Positions 42,901 to 56,000 of a DNA stretch of 64,000 nt are shown in pieces. Made by a program: the position numbers and the translations under genes. The stretch spans positions 14,105,220-14,169,219 of the forward strand of contig CM068839.1 of NCBI GenBank assembly GCA_028554795.2. The letters are read 5' to 3'. The stretch's first letter is position 1; each line of letters begins with the position of its first letter. Below the pieces are notes generated by a model. The model had not been told where the DNA came from. It did not search any database and saw only the letters and a program-made list of their open reading frames with translations. Source of the stretch: Sinohyriopsis cumingii. Its lineage: Eukaryota; Mollusca; Bivalvia; Unionida; Unionidae.

Positions 42901-45900
42901 TGTATATGACTATCCCAGAACACCAGACTCACAAGTATTCTCATTTTATGGGGAACATATGCATGTAATTATCTGTTTTTATCTGTCACCCCACTCACAA
43001 AAAGTATTTCACTGCCCATAAATATGAATGAAGTATCTTTTGCATTTTAAGACATATTTCACATGCCTGTTTGCCATTGCTTGTATAGTTAAATGCCTTT
43101 TTGCCATTGCCTGCAGAGTTACATTCCTTTTTGCCATTGCCTGCAGAGTTACATTCCTTTTTGCCATTGCCTACATAGTTAACTTGCTTATGTAGAATGC
43201 ATTTCTTTTTGCTTGCTTCACATTTTTCCTTACATCTTTTCAATGTCCCAATATCATATTTCCCAAATGCTTGTTAAACCATTTGTGTGGAATGATTTGT
43301 TCTGTTTATTTGTAATCTCAGTTCTTTTTCTATTATTCATTTTGAATAGCTGTTTAATAGTTCAAACAAGATAGACCCAGATCTGCCATCACATGATGCA
43401 CAGGCAAACTGGGTCTTGCATTATTTGTTATACTGAATAGTCCCAACAACATACATAAGCCCAGATATGTTGGTTCATTGTGTAAAGATAGATATGAGTC
43501 TGTTGTTAATATTTGGATCAACTTATATGCAAGCGTACAGTACCAGAAGAACTGTCGGTTTCATATAGTTTACATGTTTACCCTTTTCTTGATGATTTTA
43601 AAAGCTAGAAAAGTCAGTAATGTTTTTAATTCCAGAATGAATCATACACATGGATCAGTAAAACTTATTGTATTTTTCTGTCGGAATGCCTAAGCAGATT
43701 GACTCTTTTCCATTTTTTCAGGTGGTCAAGGATCTTGTCACAATATTCCCAGTACTGCGAGATTGGCTGGCGGACTTTCTGAAATGCAACTGCCAAATGA
43801 TAGCATCTGAGATAGGACACAATCTCTTAATTGAGCAGGTAATGTGATCTTGTGTGAATGAAGTCTAATTTGAGATACTATGTGTCAGCAACAAGTTAAG
43901 AATGAATGGCTTGTACTTGGATGAAGTGTAATTTAAGTCTGAAAAGTAACTTAATTTGGAGTGGCCATTACATGATGGGGGGGGGCTGTTTTTTTTTAAG
44001 AGTGATGGTTTGCCTAATGGTTATCTTTCTATTTTTCAGTGAAAATTTTAAAATATTTACACTGGAAATGAATGCATGCAGACAAGACAGATATAAGCAT
44101 CTAAAGCATGCATTTCTGAGAGCTAAAACAGTGCAAATTATAATTTCTACAAAGTCCAATGACTTTATTTCTATAAGAATTTACACTTGTAGGAGAAGAT
44201 TTAGAAATGAAACAACTAATTTGATTTTAATCATGTATAGAGTATATCAGTTTCAAGAATTTTTCACAGGGTAACCTTTTGCCAAAAATATGAGAAGAAA
44301 TATCCTTAGTTTTTTTGAAGGACTCCTTTTATGACTGAGTTGCTGTTGGGAAACTTAGCATTTATCTTTTTAGTGCCTTCTTCAAAAGATTGAATCATAT
44401 TAACCCAAAAAATTTCAATTATTTAAAATCATTTTTTTCCCCTGTAAAGTAGAATAAAAGTATTTTAATTTCAAAAGTAATTCTGAAGATATCATAACGA
44501 TAAACATTGTGGACTGTTTTCAGGCTGGGAATTAATGGTCGCATGGTGTTCTCATCATTTAGTTTATTCAAGATAAGTGTTAAGAAAATATGCTACACCG
44601 TTTTGATCTTATAGGCCTTTTACTGTTTGCAGGTGTTGAGACTGCTGCAGTACCTCGTGAAGTTTGGCTACTATAGTGATATTGAGGATGTGAGACACCT
44701 GTTGACTCCCCTTCTCTGTCAGCTGGATGGTAGGCATGATGCCCCATTTCCCAAAGACAAAGCAAAAGGTTGGCAGTCTTTCACTTTTAACTTTTGTTTT
44801 TCCACCTCATATTTCATTATCTGATTCTAGATAGCTTGAGTTAGTCTTTTTAAAATTTTTAAAAAAATTCAGCCAATACACTAAAATGATTCTTTTGTTT
44901 CCTGCTATTTCAGGTAGGGTGGTGCACTGTATGGGAATTATGGATGAGCTGATGAAAACAAACTTTATCCTGTATGTTTAAATGCTGACTCTGACTAAAC
45001 AATGACCAGATGACTACAATGACCAGATGACTGCAGTGACTGCAATGACCAGATGACTGCAATGACCAGATGACTATAATGACCAGATAAATACAGTGAC
45101 CAGATGACTACAGTGCCCAGATGACTGCAATGACCAGATGACTATAATGACCAGATGAATACAGTGACCAGATGACTACAATGACCAGATGACTTCAGTG
45201 ACCAGATGACTACAATGACTAGATGACTACAGTGCCCCAGATGACTACAGTGCCCAGATGACTACAATTACCAGATGACTACAATGACCCAGATGACTAC
45301 AGTGACCCAGATGACTACAATGATCAGATAACACAAATTGACCCCTTATTATTCAAGCTAGCAGACCTCTCCAAAGATATCTTGATATCCTATTTATCCT
45401 CATGTATTGATTGATACTAGCAAAGATATATTGATATCCTATTTATCCTAATGTATTGATTGATTCTAGCAAAGATATCTTGATATCCTTTTTATCCTGA
45501 TGTATTGATTGATTCTGCTAGACAAATCCATCTTCTTTCCTAAACAAAGTCTCGACTTTTTCAGTACTGATTTCTCTAGACTTGACTTTTAAACTTTTAC
45601 ACGATTATCCCATCACTGATCCCACTCATACTCAAAAAATATACATGTGAAATAAATGTATTTTAAGTTCACAGGCCTTTCAAAGATTATATTTGTCTGT
45701 GTGTATGAAGAGAAGAACTTGGGAAATTTTGGATGAAATTCAGTGAAAACTTGAATGATTTTGTTGAGGATGATAAAAGAAATAAAACTGATGAAATGTT
45801 TCGGGTATGTTTCTTAATTTGTTTCTGGAATTTTGCCTGATTTGATAGGCATAAAATGTAACACAGTGTGTGTCACCAGATATGATGTTGCTTATCCAAG

Positions 45901-48900
45901 GTTTTTTCTTCCTTTCCCCATGTGTTTCTTTGGTATATACAGTGGTGTTTATACATACAAATATCCTTTGTGAATGTGTGAATGATGTCAGGGTTTACAG
46001 GTGTTGCTTCTTGTTTATTTAGTAATACAAAGATAGTCAAATGTAAATTAAGCATCACTCCTTAATTAAATTCAACTATTGAAAGAAAAATGTGAGGCTG
46101 CAACATTTACCAAATGTGTAAAAATGTGTGCATGGTATACGATAACAGAAATGATGCCATTGAATTGAAACAATTCCAAACTATACCTCACCCCACCCCA
46201 CCCCTCATCAACTAGTGAATCCTGACGTTCATCTGACAGTTATGTATATGTAATACATTAACAGTGCTGACAATTACATATATATAATAAATTAACACTG
46301 TGCATAATGTAATACATGAACAGGGTGCATACTGTACCGCAGTATGCATTACATTAACAGTGAGCATACTGTACCACATAATGTATTACATTAACAGTAT
46401 GCATACTGTACCACACTCAGGTTGCTATCATTTTATTTCATGTATGTCCTTTACCTCTTGCTATAACTATTTCAGTTTGTAAATTATGATAAACAAAATT
46501 GGATAATGCAAATGGATGTATATACTGTACATAAACAAAAGGAGCTACAGTGACTTTGGAACTGTTCAGTGGTATGTAAAGTTCAAAAAATGTTTTGTTT
46601 AAAAAAATGTTACAGAGCCCAGGCTCTGACTCAGGCATCTTGTATAATGGTACAAGAATCAGTGACCTGTCTCATGCTACACAGTAACAGACTCCTGGAG
46701 GTATCATGGAAAAGTACTGGACAGGTCTATCATCAGGTGACACCACATCCTTAGATGCCAAGGTACATGTCTTAGAACATTACTGAATGCCTGGAAATAA
46801 CTATGCCCCAGCCTGCACACTCATCTTGCTTCAGTTGTTACATGAATTGCAGTCAAGTGTCTTTATGTTTGGAGGTTCATACTTACCAGCACCATTTTTT
46901 TTCTCAACCCAGAAGATTCAGCCTCCTGCGCATTAATCAAAGAGATTGTCAGGATTTTGCCACCTGAGTTCTGTCCCTATCCACTTATTACATCATTGGC
47001 CACTTATAATGTTCCTGCATATATTGATCTATTAAGAAATACCAGCCACCATTTAGACAACTGGTAGAGTTGCTGACATACTATATTGCTTTGAGAGACA
47101 GCTTCAGGTCCCAAGTGACAATAGGCCTTTATTTTCACATTGTAAACTCCCATAAGATTTCAACCTGCATGTTTATAAGACACAAACTGGTTTTTCATAT
47201 GAAAGTCCATTCTGTGGACAGGAACCCTGTGGGCTTGGGAATATTAAAACCTTCCTCGGTACATGCAGTCTAGAGTCCTTCCTATATGCCCAACAGCAGA
47301 TTTGGAATGTTGTGGCAACAGTGTCCATGCTTCATACTTTTATTTAGCAGTCTGAGTACAGCCCATCGAGAACCCCATTGATGGACATGCTTGGAGTCAT
47401 TCTCTCTTATGGCACATATCACAAAAGAGCAAGTCTACACTACTTTCAGGTGCCATGGTTGTACCTGGAAATCCACTGCATTCATAAAGATTTGCTTTGC
47501 TTTACATTTGTTTTTCTTGAAAGATCACTTTCAGGCTATCTCAGATTACAATCACTTTCTTCCAGCCTTTTTTCCTTGATCAGATCTGAGGCCAAGAAAC
47601 AGTCTGGCATTTTTTGGCAAAATACTCACAGGTCCAGTGACCCCTGTCTCAGTCTGTTTCCAATTAGAGATATCAGAGCAATAGCAAGTATTCCCCTACA
47701 GCAGGTCAAGCAGGAAAACTATCCTCCAAGCCCTTTCCCATGATGAGAACCAAGGGCCACAAATGTCCAGACATGATGAGACATGGGTCAGTAAGAACAG
47801 TTTCTCTTTCTGAGAGACCAAATTGATGCCCATTTCAGTTATCTCATTGCCTCAGAATGGTAGAGATTCTGCATTCATGACCAGTGGGTGTTGCAAATTG
47901 TCTCCGAGAGCTTCCAGATCATGTTGAATGTACTATCCCCATTGTCAATGGCTCCCTTTGCAACATACCTACCAAGAGATCTATTCAAAACTAATGTTTC
48001 GTAGCAAAAGATAAATACTTTTGTTACAAGAAAGCAAATAGAAATTGTTCACAATGCAATCTCACCAGGATTTTACTTCACACTGCTCTTGATTGCCAGA
48101 GCTGATGGCAAGCTTTGTTGAGTCATAAGTCTAATCTCATGCACTTCATTTGGGCACCATGATTCAGAATGATGACAAAAATACTAGTTCTCAAAGTGAT
48201 TCTGGAGAGCAACTTCATAGTCAGCCTAGACCTGCAAGATGCATATCTCCACAATCCCATTCACAAGTCTTCTTGGAAATTCACATTTATAGATGTGGCA
48301 TGCCAATTCAAGGCACTTTCATTTAGTCTGAAAATCTGTCCCAGGATCTTGACAAGAATGAAGTCATGCTTCAGAGTCACCTCCATGTCCATGACTTTCC
48401 AGGATGACATTCTTCAAAATCTGTATAAAGACAGGAAATTCATTGTTTCACTTTTGCTTCACATGGATACCTCGTCAACAAAAACAGATCTGATATCATT
48501 CCATCCCAACCTTCCACTCACTTGAGTATAAAGTTCAAAATCCACTTGAAATGAAGCTGTATCAATCTGGAATGTGCCTTAAAAATCATTTTATTGGTGT
48601 CTACCATTTGCTCAGAATTGAATTGCAGCCTGTGAATTTCTTTTACTCTTAGGTCTCAATGCAGCAGCGGATCTCTATTGTTCCAGTGTTGCCTGTTCAG
48701 AAGACCACTGTAGATTATATTTTCTATCCCAGTGGCAGCTGAAACTTTGACCACTAGACCAGGTGATCCCAATTTTGGTCCACATCTGGTCTCACCTCAA
48801 CATATGTGATAACCCCACTTAGTTTACTGCAGGCATCATATTGCAGAATCTGCAGTCAGAAATTACAATCTGCAAAAGATGCAAGAATGACAAGCAGGAG

Positions 48901-50009
48901 TGTCCACCTGTGGTCCTCCTTTGAAAAAGTCAGTGGGGTTTGACCCTCTAGAAGTACTCATTATGCATGTCTCCCAGAGATAAAGGCAATAGCAAATGCC
49001 TTTTAATTGTGGCAGGAGACACTGTGTGGAAAGGGTGTTCTCATTTCTATCTGACAACTTGACTGTTTTGGATTATATCAGAAGGCAGAGGGGAACCATG
49101 TTCGCAGATCTCTGCATTGTTGTTTTCTCAGATGTTTTCAGCATCAGCATAAACTACATTGAATTCTACTACATCTTGGACAGTAGAACTGGGTACCATG
49201 AAAAATTTACCATTGTATTTCTGAACATACCAGGATATGTACCATGGTATATCACAACTGTATTAGAAACAAACAATTTAATGTTCTGAGGCAGGTGTCT
49301 GACAGTATTTTAAAGAAAAATCCATCTGTTAATGGCTGGAAAATATTATCTTGCTCTGATTTATAACAAAATAACACCATATTATATCCATTTTATTATT
49401 TGAAGAAAAAAATTATTGTGAGATAACAGAAAAAAAATATCTATGCTCAAAATCACAGCCCCACTCCAATAAATTGGTCAGAACTTTATAGTAGATAAAT
49501 TTGATATGTGCATGTTAATTGATGTGTAGTTGTGCTCAAAACCTAAGTAAATTGAGTTAATTAAGCTTACACTTTAGCTGACGTGCCTTTAAAAGACATT
49601 GTGCTGACATTAGAGCTTAGTGATAGAAATAGGACATGTTGATACTCAAGCCTACAATTTCCTAAGTGAATTATAGATATAATAGGTGGGAAGCTCTGAG
49701 TGGGATGCTAACACCAGGCAAGATATTTATCAGAGATGGTCAGTAAAAATAAAACCCACTGATTCATGAGAAAATATTTTAGTGCAATTGAGAAATTTAT
49801 ATAAAATCAGAAAACAACTGCTCTCCTGAAAATCTTATGGTGATTTGCAGTCTTACAATGGAGTACATGTCCTTAACACATTAACAGATGCCTCGTGCTA
49901 CATGTCTGCGGCATGATGCCCCTGTGCTAGACATCACTATAAACTGTCACACTGCAGACATCGTAGTGGTATGACTGAAAAATTGTTAAAGCTACATAAA
50001 AAATCCAAA

Positions 50010-50044
<35 letters not shown>

Positions 50045-53000
50045 TTAACATATGCCAGAAAAGAAGCTTAAAAAAATGACATTTAGTATTGTTTTCTCAT
50101 TCAAAATATTTCCTAAATATTGATTTGAACCAAAGAACTTTCACAACCAAAGTTACAGTGATAAACTACCATGGTTTGTACCATCAGAAAATACTGAGGT
50201 AAACTGGTATAATTGTATTACTGTGTACGTGCAATGGACAGGTTGAATGTCCAAGCAGACTCTCTATCCCAATTAAATCTGTCAGTTCATGCCAAATGGT
50301 CCATTCACCCTCATACCTGCCAGACTCTTTTTTACATGTCACACAGAACGTTTGACTTGTTTTTATTCCTTAACCCATTCACATGGTTGTGTCTATAAGA
50401 ACACAATTTCACTAGTTCTATATTATTATTTTATTACCTCATTTAATTTATGGATGTCATATGAAAATAACATTGAACAGTTCAAATTTTGGATAACTTC
50501 AGTGGCAGCCAATGACATGATACTGGGAACACAGCTCTTTAATGAAGTGTTTAATTAATGTAGTATGATTTATATGTGTTGGACTATTCATGTACAATGA
50601 TAGATCAGTATTATTCTAATATATAATGCACCTTTACTTTGGAAGAGGTGAAAATGTATGTTACATACAGGTGTTGTAATTGATATTGATTGTAAAATTA
50701 CCACCATATTGTAAAGACCCCTCAAACACAAACTCAGATGAAGACCATGTGAGGAAATATCCACTTAATGATTTTAATTTATATAATATGTCCTAGAAAA
50801 ATGGCAAATGTTGTTACTACTAGTGCAGTTATATATTACGATGAAATTTTCTTGTGGAGTAACACGTGGACTGAACCACTCTGACTGGCATGTGCACAAA
50901 AATTCAATTTGCAATTGCATTATTATATTTTGATTCAACTGGGATGGATCAGAGGTATTTGACAGGGTTTGAAGAAAGCAGGTTTGACTTAACACATTTC
51001 TGGTTGTTGCCATATTTGTGGTAGTTGTTAGATTTCGGTTTGGATATTTTTGGCCAGTGATGTGTATAGCCTGTGTGTCTGGAACAGTGTTTTCTGTCAG
51101 TTTGTGACATAAATATTTTCTCATGCTTGGGTTTTTGTAATATATTTTGAAGTAAACATGGGCAAGTTTGTTTTATTGACATTAAGTTACTCATCTTTCT
51201 TGCCCCATCTGGTGTCCATAAAAATCCATTGCTCATTTGCCCCAGGTGCATCCATATGGGTTACATGGGCAAAGTATAATGAATGGTCAGGTCATAAAAA
51301 TCACTGGGATTTTTTGTTCTTTTAAAATTGGTTGATACGTTGCACCTATCTGGCAATAGGGATTTAGCAGACATTCTTGGTTTTTCATTGCTTGTATTTC
51401 TTATGTCCTTGTCTTTGTTTAGTTCACAACCTTGCTTTAAAGAGGCACTTGATGTTTGTATTTTTCAACCCCTCCACATGGCTCAATGTGCAAGATATTC
51501 TCAAACCATAAAGCATTTAAGAAGTTGATGGTGTGATAGGACTCAGCAGCATGGATTCAGATAGTTTATACATGTGTCAGTACTGATGACCTTAGAAGTT
51601 TGTGGTTAAATAATACTCTTTCATTTTTGAGCTCTACCAAATAGCTATACTAAGTGTGTGTGCACATCCATTCCAATAGTAAATGTCTGTTGACAGGATT
51701 TTGAGACAATCTCACTATCTAAAGGGAGACCACTCTTATCTAACTTCCATCTTTGGCAGTTTTACAACTTTTAATAAATACTAAGTTTGGGTAAATATTA
51801 TTGAAGAAACATAATTGGCTAAAAATGTATTGTGTTTCCCTATAAGACTTCTTATTGTAGTTGTTTCATGCTGATCATATCTCCAACATACATGTTTGAT
51901 GGTCATCTTGAAAACCTTGTTATTGTCACTTTTTCTGAACAGGTGCTTGTAGTCACGTTTGTTTTTCACTGAAAGACCGCTTATGATGCATAGCTGGTCC
52001 TAAGTTAAAATGGCACTGATCAAAGCTCCAATTTAGTTGCTATTTTAAAAGTCTGGTTACTGCTTCTCCTTAATGAATTGACATGGGGTTTTCACTAAAT
52101 GACTTACGATATGTAGCTGGTATTAGGTAAAAATGGTGTCAATGTGACTTCCAGCATTGCTCCAATTGGCTGCCATCTTAAAAATCTTGTTATTCGAACT
52201 TCTTCTGAATGCGATGTGGGATTTTCACTAAAAGATTTTTGTTGACATATAACTGATTCTAAATGTGAAAGGTGTTCATTTGATCTGCAACATGCCCATC
52301 ATCATGGCCATCTTGAAAATCTTATTGTTATTTCTCCAAAACAGACGGTGAAGTTGACAAGTAGTTTTGTCTTGAAGACTTCTTATGAAATCTAGTTCAT
52401 CCTCAATGAAAATGGTGTCTATCAGACCTCCATCATGATGGCCACCATCCAGCAGTCTAAAAAATCTTTGTTACTGCTACTTCTCATTAACAGGATGATG
52501 AATCGACTTAGGGTCTTCATGAAAACACTTCTCACTACATATAGATGTTCCTGAAGACAAAAGTTATGTTAGTAATACCTCCCAAATTTGCAGCAGTAGT
52601 TGTTGTGGGCCAGAAGAGATTTGAGCATGAGTACAGATCAAATATATATGAATAGCATCTTAGATTTACACAGTAAGTGTAAATTGATCGCAAGAAATTG
52701 CCACATTAGATTTATTGCCTAGTGACTTCTGCATGTACAAAGGGCTTTATCAGGTTTATGGGTATACTGACTTGTGAGTATGATAACATAAACAAGTATG
52801 AATTGATTTTTATCATTTAGCACTGTTTGTCAGTACATCTGAAGAGTACCTTGAATGATACCAATTCAGTAACTTTAGTGTTTCCTAACAAAAATAAATT
52901 AAAGATTTAACCAAACTTGTGTACCCCTGATTTTGGATTGAAAGTCAAAGTCAAATTCATGACGAAGAATTAGTACTGCACTTTCAGGTATCTCGTGAAC

Positions 53001-56000
53001 ATGCTATTAACTCCAAAATATAAGAAAATATTTTTAGTTCCAGATTTGTTAAGCTGAAATTTCTCAAGAATATCTAACATGATTTCAATACTCAGCAGTT
53101 ATAAATGTTGAAAAGACACAAGAAACAGGTTTATCATGGATTCCTTGACATTCTGTTTATCATTGATTCCTTGTCATTTATCCAGTAGAGTTTCAGTCAC
53201 TTTGAAGGAATCTTTTATTTTGTTTCATCATGAAATATACTGTTAGTGATGATTAGATATTCTTTTTCTGCTCTTTAACTCGAAAAGTATTCATTTGAAC
53301 TTCCCCTCATTTTTTTTAATCAAATGCTATTTATCATTATTTTTTCAGAATATGATTTGTCCTTTCATTTCGTAAATATGTTTTTCCTCATTTAAAGTTT
53401 CCAGAGGTTTCTTTTGCAGTGTAATGTTTGATCTAGATTCCTAATATCACAGTTATTTCCATCAGAATCATTCTGCCATTTTGATGTTCAGAATCATTTT
53501 ATTGTCATTGTTAAACTAATATTAGTCCATAGGAATGTTACATTGATGCTGGGTCCCTCACAATGTTTCATTATTACTGTAACACTTGTTCATTTTTGCT
53601 TATGTTAGGTTACTCAAAAGAGAGTCAAAAAGCAGTCACACAATATCGGACATCTGGGAGATTTGAAAAGAGTAAGGAAACAGAGGCCATTGTCAAAGCC
53701 AAATATCAGTAAGCCACCTGTCTTCTATTACATTTCTGTTTTGTTGGTTTACATTTTTGGGAGTTAGGATTATCTCAATGTTACATTAGCCTTCATAAGT
53801 TATTGCATATTTCTAATCCAATTTTGATGCAGCTTAATATTTGTTTTTTAATGTTTCTATTACATTTTTAATTTTACACTTGGTACCTATTTCATTTTTC
53901 CATTAAAGTCTTGAATACAATTGCCTGTAGTGAACCTTTATTTATAGCAGTAGCTTAACCAGTACTTAAATATTACTTGAAAAATGATAATTTAAAGTGT
54001 TTCTGAGAATCATTTGAGCCAATTTATTTAGTTTTTCAAAGCTTTGCAATAGCTTAAAAGTGTGAAAATAGCAGCCTTGACAGTGAGTGGGGGTTAGAAT
54101 ATTAATAACACATCCTTGTCTTGTATGAATATTATTATGTTTTCTTACAAGCTTATCAGACTGTATTTAATTGTATATTTTTCCAATATGCACTCAGGGC
54201 CATGGAGGTGTTGGACCTTCTGTTGACTTTCCAGAGGAACTTGAGACTAACTGTAAGTTTTATATAGTTACTTTTCTCTGATCTTAAAGGCACTTGAGCA
54301 TTTTTATCTCAGGCCTAACAACATGTATAAATGTTAATACACAGTAATATAACTGATTAATTTTATTGTCATTAGAATGATTGTTACAAATTATCTAATG
54401 GAGCAACATGCATAAATGTTTATAGACATTAATACCACTGAGTAATTTTATTGTCATTAGAATGAACTTTACAAAATAAACAGAATTGTATAAATTGAAG
54501 TTCATAATGTGGTGAAGATAAAAACATTTGCAAATTGATCATCCAATGAAAACAATGAATGAACCATCCAATGAAAACAATGAACCATCCAATGAAAACA
54601 ATGAATGAAAATAATGAAACATCCAATGAAAACAGTGAATGAAAATAATGAACCATCCAATGAAAACAGTGAATGAAAATAATGAAACATCCAATGAAAA
54701 CAATGACCCATCCAAAGAAAACAATGAACCATTCAATGAACACTGTGAATGAAAACAATGAACCACCCAAAGAAAACTATGAATGAAAGCAATGAGCCGC
54801 AGCTAAGGAAAACAATGAACCATCCAATGAAAATTATGAATGAAAAGAATGAACCATACAGTGAAAACAATGAACCATCAAATGAAAACAATAAACCATG
54901 CAATAAAAGAATGAACCATCCCATGAAAACTGAATGAAAACAATGAACCATCCAGTGAAAACAATGAATGAAAACTATGAACCATCCAGTGAAAACAATG
55001 AATGAAAACTATGAACCATCCAGTGAAAACAATGAACCATCCAATGAAAACAAGACATTACTCAGATTATACCTACAAAATCGCTAAGAAAAAAAAATCA
55101 TTTTATCACACTTCATGTTGTCAACAATTAATTGTGGTATGAAATACAGTATATCTTGCTCAATACATTACATTTTATTTTTGTTTCAGGCATTTGTGGA
55201 AAAGTTTAAGGTTGCAGAACAGGTAGGAGTTAAGCGCAGAAATCCTAGCACCATGGAACCATTGCTGTATGAGACCTATGACCCGACAGACTTCTCCAAG
55301 TAAGTATAGAGTAATTTAGAGCAGAATTGATGCTGTTCCCATTCAGCGTTTGAAGTCAATTAAAAGCCCATATAAAATGCATGACTGTGGTCATTGTTTA
55401 TTCTACTTAACATAAAATGGTCAGTGAATGACTGGCAAACAGTTTGGATTACTATACATACTCGCTTATAAGTTCAGTCAAATGGCAAACAATAAAGATC
55501 ATGATCTGCTATAAGATAATGTGCCTGCAGATTAGGTTCAGTGTTGTTTGTTCTGCTGATTACTTCTAACAAACTGCACAAACCCAGCTCTGCCAGTGCT
55601 AAATGCACCAGTAAGTCTGGATCTTTGCAGTTTGCAGTTGGACTAGTCTTTCTATGCATTGTTTTCACTAAATATTGCCAACTTTCAACAAATACCACAA
55701 AACATTTAACTTTAAATAGATTTTTTTCAATAGTAAAATTATGGTACAAAAACACATTTTAGAAATAAATTCTTTATTAATAATCAAATATCATGAATAA
55801 ATATATTTAAACCACATGCAAATTACAATTAAAATATAACACATACAAAGGACAAATCACAGAAGAGACTGTTTTGGAAGAAAGTTGTGGTAAGGGAGGT
55901 ATTCATAAAATACATACAACCTGGTGCTGCATGGGAAAAGGAGATGGGTAACATCTGGACAGTAGGATAGAGAGATATTTTCAGATGAAATTCAGATAGT

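Noticed and set aside
54429-54951. F/H/W/S-rich minus-strand open frames that look like membrane proteins
   Set aside because: They are translations of the GAACCATCC minisatellite in several frames at once.
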